A program made the translations under genes and the position numbers. Of a DNA stretch of 64,000 bases, positions 18,427 through 26,549 are shown piece by piece. The notes beneath the pieces were generated by a model that saw nothing but the letters and a program-made list of their open reading frames with translations, did no database searches and was not told the origin of the DNA. Each line of letters begins with the position of its first letter. The stretch's first letter is position 1. This stretch comes from Halanaerobiaceae bacterium ANBcell28 (GTDB lineage Bacteria > Bacillota > Halanaerobiia > Halanaerobiales > DTU029): positions 91,303-155,302 of the forward strand of contig JBBJJH010000004.1 of NCBI GenBank assembly GCA_037623315.1, read 5' to 3'.

Positions 18427-18467
18427 GAAAACTGTTGTTATATAGTTCAGCAATGGTTTTCTTTTTT
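18427..18467 (+). terminator. Terminator of the spoIIIA operon
   Basis: GAAAACTGTTG (18427-18437) pairs over 11 bp (two G-U) with CAATGGTTTTC (18451-18461), followed by six T. Confidence 0.88.
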
Positions 18468-18472
18468 CATTT

Positions 18473-18506
18473 TACATTTATATTTATATTTATATTTATA
18501 TTTACA
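18473..18506. repeat. Short hexamer tandem repeat (TTTATA-type)
   Basis: About five copies of a TTTATA/TATATT hexamer lie between the spoIIIA terminator and the accB promoter. Simple A/T microsatellite; no function is visible. Confidence 0.7.
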
Positions 18507-18597
18507 GTACTAATATTTTATTTTAAATCATTTTGATATGATTAAAAGGATTTTTTTATTAAATATAGAATATGTAAAATAGTATAAAAAAAATAAC

Positions 18598-18626
18598 TTG
18601 CTTTTTTTCATTGGATTGGATAAAAT
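18598..18626 (+). promoter_or_regulatory. Probable sigma-A promoter of accB
   Basis: TTGCTT (18598-18603), 17-base spacer, TAAAAT (18621-18626), about 45 bases before the accB start. Matches 4/6 and 5/6 to consensus. Confidence 0.5.
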
Positions 18627-18671
18627 TATATAGCAAGTGGTAAATTATAGTTACATATAAGGAGGATATCA

Positions 18672-19112
18672 ATGAAGTTAGAAGAAATTAAAGAATTATT
18701 GAATATGCTTAGTGAAACTGATGTATCTGAAATTGAATATGAAAGTGGAGAGTCTAAAATAAGAATAAAGCGTGGGGTACAAGGAATAGAGTATATACCT
18801 GCTCACGAAAGTAAAACAATCCAGGTTCCTCAAAAAAACGAAGTTGAAAGTAAGGAAACTATTGACACAAATCATGAAGAGATTGTTGCTCCAATGGTAG
18901 GTACTTTTTATCGTGCACCTTCTCCAGATGCAGGTCCATTTGTTGAAGTAGGTGATGTAGTAAATCCAGGAGATACTTTATGTATTATTGAAGCAATGAA
19001 ATTAATGAATGAGATAGAAGCTGAAAAACGGGGCAAAATTGTAGAAATTCTGGTTGATAATGCAGATGCAGTTGAATATGGTCAGCCCTTATTCAAAATA
19101 GAGTCAGTATAG
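18672..19112 (+). CDS. accB: Biotin carboxyl carrier protein of acetyl-CoA carboxylase
   Basis: 146 aa. N-terminal helical region (~1-35), a short Lys/Glu linker, and the biotinyl domain (~70-145) with [19 protein letters not shown] including the thumb and the biotinylation site IEAMKLMNE (Lys at ~113). Carries CO2 on biotin for malonyl-CoA synthesis. AAGGAGG ribosome site. Eight bases before accC. Confidence 0.96.
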   Translation: MKLEEIKELLNMLSETDVSEIEYESGESKIRIKRGVQGIEYIPAHESKTIQVPQKNEVESKETIDTNHEEIVAPMVGTFYRAPSPDAGPFVEVGDVVNPGDTLCIIEAMKLMNEIEAEKRGKIVEILVDNADAVEYGQPLFKIESV

Positions 19113-19123
19113 GGGGTAAAGTG

Positions 19124-20467
19124 ATGCTAAAAAAAGTATTAGTAGCAAATAGAGGGGAAATAGCTGTTCGTATTATCAGAGCTTTAAAAGAGATGAAAAT
19201 TTCTTCTGTAGCAATATTTTCTGAAGCTGACAGAGGAGCTTTACATACAAAAATAGCAGACGAATCTTATTGTATAGGTCCAGTATCATCTAATATGAGC
19301 TATTTAAATATACCTGCTATTATGAGTGTAGCTGAAATCACAGAGGCTGATGCTATCCATCCTGGATATGGTTTTCTTGCTGAAAATGCACATTTTGCGG
19401 AGGTGTGTGAAAGTAGTGGAATAAAATTCATTGGACCTTCATCAGAAATTATTGAATTAATGGGAGATAAATCAAAAGCTAGAGAAACAATGATTAATGC
19501 AGGAGTTCCTGTTGTACCTGGAACAGAAAATAATTTAGAGAATATAGATGAGGCCTTAGCTTTGGCAGATGAAATTGTCTATCCTGTTATTGTAAAAGCT
19601 TCTGCAGGTGGTGGTGGAAAGGGTATGCGTATAGCAGAAAACTCTAAAGAATTAGTAAAAGCTATTCAAACTGCAAAAACTGAAGCAAAAGCAGCCTTTG
19701 GAAATGCAGAGGTTTATCTTGAAAAATATATAGAAGAGCCAAGACATATAGAAATACAAATATTAGCTGATGAGTATGGGAATACAATTCATTTAGGGGA
19801 AAGAGATTGTTCAATACAAAGAAGACATCAAAAAATTGTAGAAGAGGCTCCTTCACCAGCTTTATCAGATGATTTAAGAAAAGAAATTGGTGAAACTGCT
19901 ATTAAAGTAGCTAAGTCCGTGAATTATGCCAATGCGGGAACTGTTGAATTTTTACTTGATAAAAATAATGATTTTTATTTTATAGAAATGAATACAAGAA
20001 TTCAAGTAGAGCATCCTATTACAGAGATGATTACTGGTGTAGATCTTATTAAAGAACAGATTAGGGTAGCATCTGGTGAAAAGCTTATGAATAAACAAGA
20101 AGATATAAATTTTGATGGTGTTGCAATAGAATGTAGAATAAATGCAGAAGATCCTGATAAAAACTTTATGCCTTCACCAGGTAAATTAGAGACATATATA
20201 GTTCCAGGTGGTCCTGGTATTAGAATTGACAGTGGTGTATTTCCTACATACTTTATTCCTCCATATTATGATTCAATGGTAGCTAAACTAATTGTATGGG
20301 GTGAAGATAGGGAACAGGCATTGACAAGAATGGAGAGGGCTTTAGATGAATTCTATATAGAGGGAGTTAAAACAACAATTCCTTTTCATCTTAAAATCTT
20401 AAATAACTCTTTTTTCCGTGATGGAGATTATCAGACAAATTTTATTCAAAAAAGGCTTGAATCATAA
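19124..20467 (+). CDS. accC: Biotin carboxylase subunit of acetyl-CoA carboxylase
   Basis: 447-448 aa; ATG at 19124 or GTG at 19121, both behind AGGGGG. ATP-grasp enzyme: N-domain KVLVANRGEIAVRIIRA, glycine loop KASAGGGGKGMRIA (~159-172), ERDCSIQRRHQKIVEEAPSP (~226-245) and EMNTRIQVEHPITEMITG (~288-305). Carboxylates the biotin on AccB. The carboxyltransferase subunits are not in this window. Confidence 0.97.
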   Translation: MLKKVLVANRGEIAVRIIRALKEMKISSVAIFSEADRGALHTKIADESYCIGPVSSNMSYLNIPAIMSVAEITEADAIHPGYGFLAENAHFAEVCESSGIKFIGPSSEIIELMGDKSKARETMINAGVPVVPGTENNLENIDEALALADEIVYPVIVKASAGGGGKGMRIAENSKELVKAIQTAKTEAKAAFGNAEVYLEKYIEEPRHIEIQILADEYGNTIHLGERDCSIQRRHQKIVEEAPSPALSDDLRKEIGETAIKVAKSVNYANAGTVEFLLDKNNDFYFIEMNTRIQVEHPITEMITGVDLIKEQIRVASGEKLMNKQEDINFDGVAIECRINAEDPDKNFMPSPGKLETYIVPGGPGIRIDSGVFPTYFIPPYYDSMVAKLIVWGEDREQALTRMERALDEFYIEGVKTTIPFHLKILNNSFFRDGDYQTNFIQKRLES

Positions 20468-20495
20468 ATAGAAAATTAAGAAAGGGTGTTCAGTG

Positions 20496-20873
20496 ATGAC
20501 TGAAGAACAAAATATAGGAACAATAAAAATAGCTAACGAGGTTGTCGCTATTATTGCAAGTTTAGCTGCTGATGAAATTGAAGGTGTGGCTGGAATGAGT
20601 GGTGGTGTTGGAAGCGGTATTGCAGAAATGCTAGGTCATAAAAAAGGAGTAAAAGTAGATACAAGTAAAGATGAATGTGTAGTTGATTTATCCGTTATAT
20701 TAGAGTACGGAGTGTCAATTCCAGAGGTTGCTGAAAACATACAAACTAATGTAAAGCAGGCTATTGAAAGTATGACTGGACTAAATGCAGTAGAAATAAA
20801 TGTGCATGTGCAGGGTGTTAATTTTGGAAATGAAAAAAGAAAAGAAGATAATAATATTAATGAGGTCAAGTAA
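20496..20873 (+). CDS. Asp23/Gls24 family envelope stress protein
   Basis: 125 aa. Begins MTEEQNIGTIKIANEVVAIIASLAADEIEGVAGM, the Asp23 family signature, and has the VDLSVILEYG and VQGVNF segments. In Firmicutes such proteins (YqhY in B. subtilis) sit between accC and nusB and are linked to control of acetyl-CoA carboxylase and the membrane. AAAGGG ribosome site; GTG at 20493 is an alternative start. Confidence 0.92.
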   Translation: MTEEQNIGTIKIANEVVAIIASLAADEIEGVAGMSGGVGSGIAEMLGHKKGVKVDTSKDECVVDLSVILEYGVSIPEVAENIQTNVKQAIESMTGLNAVEINVHVQGVNFGNEKRKEDNNINEVK

Positions 20874-20885
20874 AATTTTGACCTC
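20862..20885 (+). promoter_or_regulatory. Intercistronic hairpin between the Asp23 gene and amaP
   Basis: GAGGTCAA (20862-20869) and TTGACCTC (20878-20885) form a perfect 8-bp stem around the stop codon of the Asp23 gene. No T tract follows, so it is more likely an mRNA processing or stability element than a full terminator. Confidence 0.5.
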
Positions 20886-20904
20886 ATTGAAAGGGGGAGG
20901 GGTT

Positions 20905-21432
20905 TTGAATATTTTATATAGATTAACTGTAGCTATAATGGCTATTCTTGTTATGTTTGCATCTATGGTATTACTTTTATATGCATTTGGATTAGCTGAT
21001 CATGATGTTTTACCAGCATTATTTTCTCAAATACATCAAAGCTGGGAATATGCTATTGTCTTTGTATTATTGATATTGGCTTCTGCTTGGATTATTTATC
21101 CGATTTTTTCTGGTGAAGAGAGAGTCACTCCTATTAGTAAGTCTAAGATTGGTGAAGTTGATATTAGCCTTAACGCACTTGATACACTTGTAAACAATAT
21201 CGCCTTAGAACAAGAGGGAATCACAGCTATAAAGAACCGTTTAAAAACTATAGATGGGAACCTAAGTATTGAATTAACGGCTCAAATCTTTCCTAGTAAA
21301 AATATACCTGAGATTACTGGCAATTTACAAAAGCTTGTAAAGTCATACATAGAGGATATAACTGGTGTGACAGTTGGAGAAATAAAAATATTAGTAGAAA
21401 CTGTCGCGTCTACAGATACTAATGATGGGTGA
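20905..21432 (+). CDS. amaP: Alkaline shock response membrane anchor protein AmaP
   Basis: 175 aa from TTG at 20905, behind the strong site GGGGGAGGGG. Two transmembrane helices (~8-28 and ~48-66) and a C-terminal Asp23-like domain with VGEIKILVETV near the end. AmaP anchors Asp23-type proteins to the membrane, which fits the gene before it. An upstream ATG would give a 35-residue extension unrelated to the family. Confidence 0.88.
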   Translation: MNILYRLTVAIMAILVMFASMVLLLYAFGLADHDVLPALFSQIHQSWEYAIVFVLLILASAWIIYPIFSGEERVTPISKSKIGEVDISLNALDTLVNNIALEQEGITAIKNRLKTIDGNLSIELTAQIFPSKNIPEITGNLQKLVKSYIEDITGVTVGEIKILVETVASTDTNDG

Positions 21433-21443
21433 GGTGTTTTTAT

Positions 21444-21677
21444 ATGGATAAAACAGTTCTTCTCCAACTATATGAGTTATTCAAATACAATAAAGGTAAG
21501 ATATTAGGTGCATTATTAGGTTTTATTTTTGGATTATTGCTTTTGTTTATAGGTCTTTGGAGGACTTTAGTTGTCTTTTTTTGTACAATTGCAGGTTATT
21601 ATATAGGATCTCGATGGGATATAGAAGGAAATTTCAAAAAATTATTAGATCGGATATTACCCCCTAAAAAAAGATAG
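21444..21677 (+). CDS. DUF2273 small membrane protein
   Basis: 77 aa from ATG at 21444, 7 bases after GGGTGAGGTG. Two adjacent hydrophobic helices (~18-50) with LGALLGFIFGLLLLFIGLWRTL, then GYYIGSRWD and a basic tail ILPPKKR, the DUF2273 pattern. These proteins travel with amaP and Asp23 genes and probably form one membrane complex. Confidence 0.9.
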   Translation: MDKTVLLQLYELFKYNKGKILGALLGFIFGLLLLFIGLWRTLVVFFCTIAGYYIGSRWDIEGNFKKLLDRILPPKKR

Positions 21678-21691
21678 TAAAGGAGATTTTA

Positions 21692-22096
21692 ATGCAAAGA
21701 ATTAATCGACATCAAGAAAGAATATGGGCTTTGCAAATTTTATATAGCCTGGATTTAACCGAAAAATTGGAAGATGATACTTATAAAGAAAAAATAGAAA
21801 ATATAAAAATTGAAAATCAATTAGAAGAAAAAAATTACTATTTTGAAAAACTCATTAGCGGTGTTTTAGAGAATTGCTCAGAATATGATATGATAATTAA
21901 TCAAACTGCAATAGATTGGGATATAAATAGAATGGCATATGTTGATAGAAATATTTTGAGAATTGCATTATATGAAATGAATAATGATATACCTATTGCA
22001 GTGGTTATTAATGAGGCTGTTGAATTAGCTAAAGAATATGCAGATCAGAAATCTGCAAAGTTTATTAATGGAATATTAGCAAAAATTGAAATATAA
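21692..22096 (+). CDS. nusB: Transcription antitermination factor NusB
   Basis: 134 aa, all-helical NusB. INRHQERIWALQILYSLDL at the N-terminus, DIPIAVVINEAVELAKEYADQKSAKFINGIL at the C-terminus (broken here for length: DIPIAVVINEAVELAKEY, SAKFINGIL). Binds boxA RNA with NusE for rRNA antitermination. AAAGGAG ribosome site. In relatives nusB is followed closely by folD; here folD is about 29.7 kb away. Confidence 0.95.
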   Translation: MQRINRHQERIWALQILYSLDLTEKLEDDTYKEKIENIKIENQLEEKNYYFEKLISGVLENCSEYDMIINQTAIDWDINRMAYVDRNILRIALYEMNNDIPIAVVINEAVELAKEYADQKSAKFINGILAKIEI

Positions 22097-22147
22097 ACCT
22101 TCTTTTATTATTTTTTTCTAAATAATAATAAATTCTTAGCAAAAATA

Positions 22148-22176
22148 TTGACACATTAGCCATTTTTTGCTATAAT
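22148..22176 (+). promoter_or_regulatory. Consensus sigma-A promoter of the AbrB-type gene
   Basis: TTGACA (22148-22153), 17-base spacer, TATAAT (22171-22176): a perfect match to the vegetative consensus, 26 bases before the start codon. Confidence 0.92.
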
Positions 22177-22201
22177 AAAAGAAAAAAGGAGGTTATTACA
22201 T

Positions 22202-22483
22202 ATGAAAGCAACTGGTATAGTGCGGAAAATTGATGATTTAGGAAGAATTGTTTTACCAAAAGAGCTTAGAAAAACAATGAATATCGAAAAAAGGGACCCT
22301 GTGGAAATATATGTTGATGGTGATATGATTATATTAAAAAAATATCAACCAGCATGTATTTTCTGTGGAAATGCTGAAAAAACAATTGAATACAAGAGTA
22401 AAGTTGTTTGTACAGATTGTTTAGAAGAAATTAATAAAAGTGAAATTAAAACAAGTGAAGTTAATAATAAAGAAACAGCTTAA
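22202..22483 (+). CDS. AbrB/SpoVT-type transition-state regulator with C-terminal zinc-ribbon-like tail
   Basis: 93 aa. Swapped-hairpin AbrB DNA-binding domain (~1-48) with GIVRKIDDLGRIVLPKELRK, then a tail with CIFCGNAEKTI and VCTDCLEE (~57-78), the CxxC pair found in AbrB and Abh of bacilli. Such proteins repress stationary-phase genes during growth and are opposed by Spo0A. The perfect promoter suggests steady strong expression. AAAGGAGG ribosome site. It is the first gene after the break in the conserved block. Confidence 0.93.
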   Translation: MKATGIVRKIDDLGRIVLPKELRKTMNIEKRDPVEIYVDGDMIILKKYQPACIFCGNAEKTIEYKSKVVCTDCLEEINKSEIKTSEVNNKETA

Positions 22484-22504
22484 AAAAGACATATTTATAA
22501 GTTG

Positions 22505-22552
22505 GCCGAGATACCTAAGGGCAGAGAATAACTAGGTGAAATCGGCTTTTTT
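22505..22552 (+). terminator. Terminator of the AbrB-type gene
   Basis: GCCGA (22505-22509) pairs with TCGGC (22542-22546), with an inner pairing ACCT/AGGT, followed by six T. Confidence 0.75.
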
Positions 22553-22785
22553 CTATGTTTTTAATGTCTATATGAATAAGTATTGTTATGTATCATTATC
22601 TATCGTTATTATATTAAAAATTTATATTTCTATTGTTATTATTACTTGATTTTTCTTTAAGTATATAGCTTATTTTACTAATTTTATAATTAGAGAATAA
22701 TGTTTTCATTTATATATTGATTCATCATATCTAAAAATAGATATTAATTTATATTAAAATTATATATATTTAAAATAAAAGCTTA

Positions 22786-22832
22786 AAGGGCAGTTAATAT
22801 AGTTTAAGACTATACTGACTACCCTTTTTTTT
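22786..22832. terminator. Bidirectional terminator
   Basis: AAGGGCAGT (22786-22794) with ACTACCCTT (22818-22826), inner ATATAGT/ACTATA pairing, and eight T on the + side. On the minus strand it lies 14 bases past the stop of the 159-aa gene and is followed by AAGCTTTTATTTT. Confidence 0.8.
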
Positions 22833-22846
22833 ATTATAAATAACTA

Positions 22847-23326
22847 TTATAGGCTTGCTCTAGTATAAAGTAAATTATTACGATCAACATTAGTTCGAGA
22901 ATTAGAATATAAGATAAATAATCTGTCTCTTAGAGGACCAACAGGTGTATTTAACATCATTTCTCTGTATAGCTCTGCATCTTCTATTTCATTAAAAAAT
23001 GCTCGCTCTACTCCTTGACGTAGACTTACAGGTCTTGTGAATTCCAAACGAACCGGTCTTAATGCCTCATTAGTTAGAGCTCGATATGTTTCATTTAATA
23101 TTTCTAAATTTGTTCTAGCAGTATCTCTATTTCTTCTTAACACTCTATGGTTTGTCACTATTCTTGCTTGAGCAACCATTTGATTCATTGTTAGTCGCAT
23201 AAGATATTCGTATAATTCAATATTTCTTTCTTCTCTACCTGCCATTATTCTCATTTGATCTAAGACTACAGTGTAATCTTCAGGACATCTTAATCTTTCT
23301 GGATTTAAAGCATTATCTTCAGTCAA
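22847..23326 (-). CDS. 159-aa helical, possibly ferritin-like protein of unknown function
   Basis: Start is TTG at 23326 (minus), because AAAGGAG sits 7 bases upstream; the upstream ATG at 23374 has no site. The product begins MTEDNALNPERLRCPED and is predicted all-helical with many Glu/Arg/Asn. Segments such as REERNIELYEYLMRL and FFNEIEDAELYREMM resemble the E-x2-Y/H helices of ferritin-like or spore-coat-associated helical proteins, but complete metal ligands are not evident. No transmembrane segment. Monocistronic. Function not assigned. Confidence 0.75.
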   Translation of the reverse strand: MTEDNALNPERLRCPEDYTVVLDQMRIMAGREERNIELYEYLMRLTMNQMVAQARIVTNHRVLRRNRDTARTNLEILNETYRALTNEALRPVRLEFTRPVSLRQGVERAFFNEIEDAELYREMMLNTPVGPLRDRLFILYSNSRTNVDRNNLLYTRASL

Positions 23327-23596
23327 TTTAATACTCCTTTCAATATATGGTTTTTTCAATATTATATTATGCATAGATATATATTTGTGTTCATAGTATT
23401 ATTTTAACTTAAGATTGGATTTTCTCATATATAATTACAATAAAAGCGATAATTTTAAAAAATAGAAAAAATATGTTATATTATGCAGGAGAAAAAAACA
23501 TTATATAGAATATATTAGTTAAGAATACTAAAAAAGAACAAAATACAAGTTCTTACTTTAAAGATAGTATAGTAAAAATAGGGAAGGGTGTCTGTA

Positions 23597-25090
23597 TTGT
23601 CTAAATATTTATTTTTATTTTCATTTTTGATTCTAATAATTACAGTAGGGGTATATAGTAGAAAGAAAGTGAAGGATGTTAATGATTTTTTTCTTGGTGG
23701 TAGAAAAATGGGAGCTTGGATTTCAGCTTTTTCCTATGGATGTAGCTATTTTTCTGCTGTGATTTTTATTGGTTATGCCGGAAGTATGGGTTGGAATTTT
23801 GGCTTATCTGCTGTTTGGATAGGCATAGGCAATGCTATAGTTGGTAGTTATTTGGCATGGTTAGTTTTAGGAAAAAGGACAAGAACAATAACACATGAAT
23901 TAAATGCTTCCACTATGCCTGAATTTCTAGAAAAAAGATATGATAGCAAGGCTATGAAGATAGTTGCGGCAGTAATTATATTTGTTTTTCTTGTACCATA
24001 TTCTGCTTCAGTATATAAAGGCTTGGCTTATTTATTTACAATTACTTTTAATATGCCTATTGAATATTATACATATTGTATGTTGGGGATGGCTTTATTA
24101 ACAGGAATATATATCTTGCTAGGTGGATATATTGCTACAGCCTTAAATGATTTTATACAGGGATCTATAATGTTTATAGGAATGATACTAATTATATATT
24201 TTGTGATTTCAAATCCTATTGTTGCTGGCTTAAGAAACGGCATAAATCAATTAAGCCTTATACCAGAAGTGGGAGATGATCTTGTTTCTGTTTTTAGTGC
24301 TACACCTTTTAACTTGTTTTCCTTGGTCTTATTAACTAGTCTTGGAACCTGGGGTTTACCACAAATGGTACATAAATTTTATGCAATTAAAGATGAAAAG
24401 GCTATAAAACATGCTACAATAATCTCAAGTATTTTTGCTGCTATTATTGGTATTGGTGCTTATTTTATTGGGATATTTGGCAGGTTGTTTCTTAATAATA
24501 CTATGCCTGCTGATGTAGATATGATTATGCCTATAATGCTTGATAGTGTATTGCCAGAAGCTTTAATGGGAATTGTTATAATTCTACTTTTATCAGCTTC
24601 TATGTCTACTTTATCTTCTTTGGTTTTAGTGTCAAGTTCATCTATTACTATTGATTTGCTAAAAGGTGTTTTCTTTCCTAAAATGAGTCATTCTAAGGCT
24701 ATGTTTTTGATGAGATTCTTTTGTGCTCTATTTATCGCTTTATCATTTATTGTAGCTGTAACACCTAATGCTATAGTTACATTGATGTCCTTTTCCTGGG
24801 GAACAGTTGCAGGGTCTTTCTTAGCACCTTTTCTTTATGGATTGTATTGGAAGGGAGCAACGAAAATTGGTGCCTGGGCAGGACTTATATCAGGATTTTC
24901 TTGTTCAATTTTCTCAGCAATGTATTTTGGCATGAATATACAATTAGCCCCAAATATAGGTGCGATATCAATATTGCTTTCATTAATAGTTCTACCAATT
25001 GTAAGCTTGGCTACTGCTAATTTACCGGAAAATCATATAAAAAAGGTTTTTCATAGCATAGATGGATTTTTAGAAAAAGAAAAAATTTAA
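23597..25090 (+). CDS. Sodium:solute symporter family transporter
   Basis: 497 aa from TTG at 23597, 8 bases after GGGAAGGG (GTG at 23588 also in frame). About 13 membrane helices. The family signature region is seen in NDFFLGGRKMGAWISAFSYG (~24-43) and the Na+-site helix with SASMSTLSSLVLVSSS (~335-350). Imports a small solute with Na+, consistent with a salt-loving host. It heads a cluster with paaK and ior genes, so an aromatic acid or amino acid is a reasonable guess for the substrate, but the sequence alone does not show it. Confidence 0.9.
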   Translation: MSKYLFLFSFLILIITVGVYSRKKVKDVNDFFLGGRKMGAWISAFSYGCSYFSAVIFIGYAGSMGWNFGLSAVWIGIGNAIVGSYLAWLVLGKRTRTITHELNASTMPEFLEKRYDSKAMKIVAAVIIFVFLVPYSASVYKGLAYLFTITFNMPIEYYTYCMLGMALLTGIYILLGGYIATALNDFIQGSIMFIGMILIIYFVISNPIVAGLRNGINQLSLIPEVGDDLVSVFSATPFNLFSLVLLTSLGTWGLPQMVHKFYAIKDEKAIKHATIISSIFAAIIGIGAYFIGIFGRLFLNNTMPADVDMIMPIMLDSVLPEALMGIVIILLLSASMSTLSSLVLVSSSSITIDLLKGVFFPKMSHSKAMFLMRFFCALFIALSFIVAVTPNAIVTLMSFSWGTVAGSFLAPFLYGLYWKGATKIGAWAGLISGFSCSIFSAMYFGMNIQLAPNIGAISILLSLIVLPIVSLATANLPENHIKKVFHSIDGFLEKEKI

Positions 25091-25129
25091 TTATAATTCT
25101 TATTTTGATTGAAAAGAAGGAGAGATTTT

Positions 25130-26431
25130 ATGATCTGGAATGAGGACTTTGAGTGTATAAGTAGGAAAGAGATGGAAAAAGTTCAGCTAGAAAAACTAAA
25201 AAACATAGTTGATTACGCTTATAATAATGTTCCATTTTATCGTAATCGCTTTGATGATATCTCATTAAAACCAAGACATATTGAGACTTTGAGTGATATT
25301 GAAAAAATACCTTTTACAAGAAAAGAGGACCTTAGAGATAATTATCCTTATGATTTATTTGCAAAACCTTTAGATAAAATAATAAGGGTTCATGCATCAT
25401 CTGGGACAACTGGTAAACCTATAGTAGTTGGCTATACAAAAAAGGATATGGATATTTGGACAGAATGTGTTGCTCGTTTAATAGTAGCTGCAGGTGGTAG
25501 AGAACACGATGTTGCTCAGGTTGCTTTTGGATATGGCTTGTTTACTGGTGGTTTTGGTTTACATTATGGCCTAGAGAAAGTAGGGATTACGGTTGTACCA
25601 GCTTCAAGTGGTAATTCTGAACGTCAAATAATGTTAATGCAGGATTTTGCTACATCAATTATAGTAGCTACACCATCGTATGCTCTTTATTTAGCGGAAG
25701 TAGCTGAGGATATGGGAATAAACCTTAATGATCTTAATCTTAAACTAGGTCTCTTTGGTGGGGAAGGACATACAAAAGCAATGCGAGAAGAGATTGAAAA
25801 ACAATGGGGTATTTTAGCTACAGAAAACTATGGATTAAGTGAAATAGTTGGACCAGGTGTTTCAGGAGAGTGTCAATATCAAAATGGTATGCATATAAAT
25901 GAGGATTATTTTTATCCAGAAATTATAGATAGTACGACAGGTAGAAGTAAGGGTTATGGTGAAAAAGGTGAGTTGGTATTAACTACCCTAAGTAAAGAAG
26001 GAATTCCAATGCTTAGATATCGAACAAAAGATATTACTATTCTTGACCCTGAATATTGTGAATGTGGCAGAAAAAATATTCGAATGAAGAAAATATTGGG
26101 TAGAACAGATGATATGCTAATTATTAAAGGTGTAAATGTTTTTCCTTCACAAATTGAAAGTGTCTTGGTAGGTATGGAAAAAATTGGTCCGCATTATCAA
26201 ATACTTGTAAGAAAAAAAGCTTATATGGATGATATTGAAGTACAAGTTGAGTTAATTGATGGGAGTATTTTAGATAAATTCAGTGCTTTAGAGAAATTAG
26301 AATCTGATATTAGACATAAATTAAGAACTGTATTACAGATAGATGCTAAAGTAAAATTAGTTGAACCAAAAAGCATAGATAGGACAAGTGGTAAAGCTAA
26401 GCGTGTTATAGATTTGAGAGATAATGATTAA
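25130..26431 (+). CDS. paaK: Phenylacetate-CoA ligase (AMP-forming)
   Basis: 433 aa from ATG at 25130 behind AAGGAGAG. ANL-superfamily enzyme of normal PaaK length: RVHASSGTTGKPIVVGYT (~88-105) is the ATP loop, ENYGLSEIVGPGVSGEC (~233-249) the adenylate motif, and a C-terminal domain with GRTDDMLIIKGVNVFPSQIE (~325-344). Activates phenylacetate or related aryl acetates to CoA thioesters, or runs in reverse. With iorAB downstream it fits fermentation of aromatic amino acids. Confidence 0.94.
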   Translation: MIWNEDFECISRKEMEKVQLEKLKNIVDYAYNNVPFYRNRFDDISLKPRHIETLSDIEKIPFTRKEDLRDNYPYDLFAKPLDKIIRVHASSGTTGKPIVVGYTKKDMDIWTECVARLIVAAGGREHDVAQVAFGYGLFTGGFGLHYGLEKVGITVVPASSGNSERQIMLMQDFATSIIVATPSYALYLAEVAEDMGINLNDLNLKLGLFGGEGHTKAMREEIEKQWGILATENYGLSEIVGPGVSGECQYQNGMHINEDYFYPEIIDSTTGRSKGYGEKGELVLTTLSKEGIPMLRYRTKDITILDPEYCECGRKNIRMKKILGRTDDMLIIKGVNVFPSQIESVLVGMEKIGPHYQILVRKKAYMDDIEVQVELIDGSILDKFSALEKLESDIRHKLRTVLQIDAKVKLVEPKSIDRTSGKAKRVIDLRDND

Positions 26432-26549
26432 ATAAAAAAATAATTAGTTTATAAATATTTAGTTTATTAATGAGGAAAAATCCAAAATAAAAATTTCCTT
26501 ATAATTAAAAAAATACATATATTATTGAGTATCGAGGAGGTATTAGTAA

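Larger units (their letters stand above)
22484..22846. other. 363-base convergent intergenic region
   Basis: Between the AbrB-type gene and the converging minus-strand gene. Holds one terminator near each end; the 230 bases between them are A/T-rich without a frame, promoter pair or repeat that can be supported. Confidence 0.6.

Noticed and set aside
18473..18506. CRISPR-like or functional array at the hexamer repeat
   Set aside because: Units are 6 bases without spacers; a simple A/T microsatellite.
22505..22552. Riboswitch-like structure after the AbrB-type gene
   Set aside because: Lies downstream of the gene, ends in a T tract and matches no known riboswitch core; a terminator explains it.
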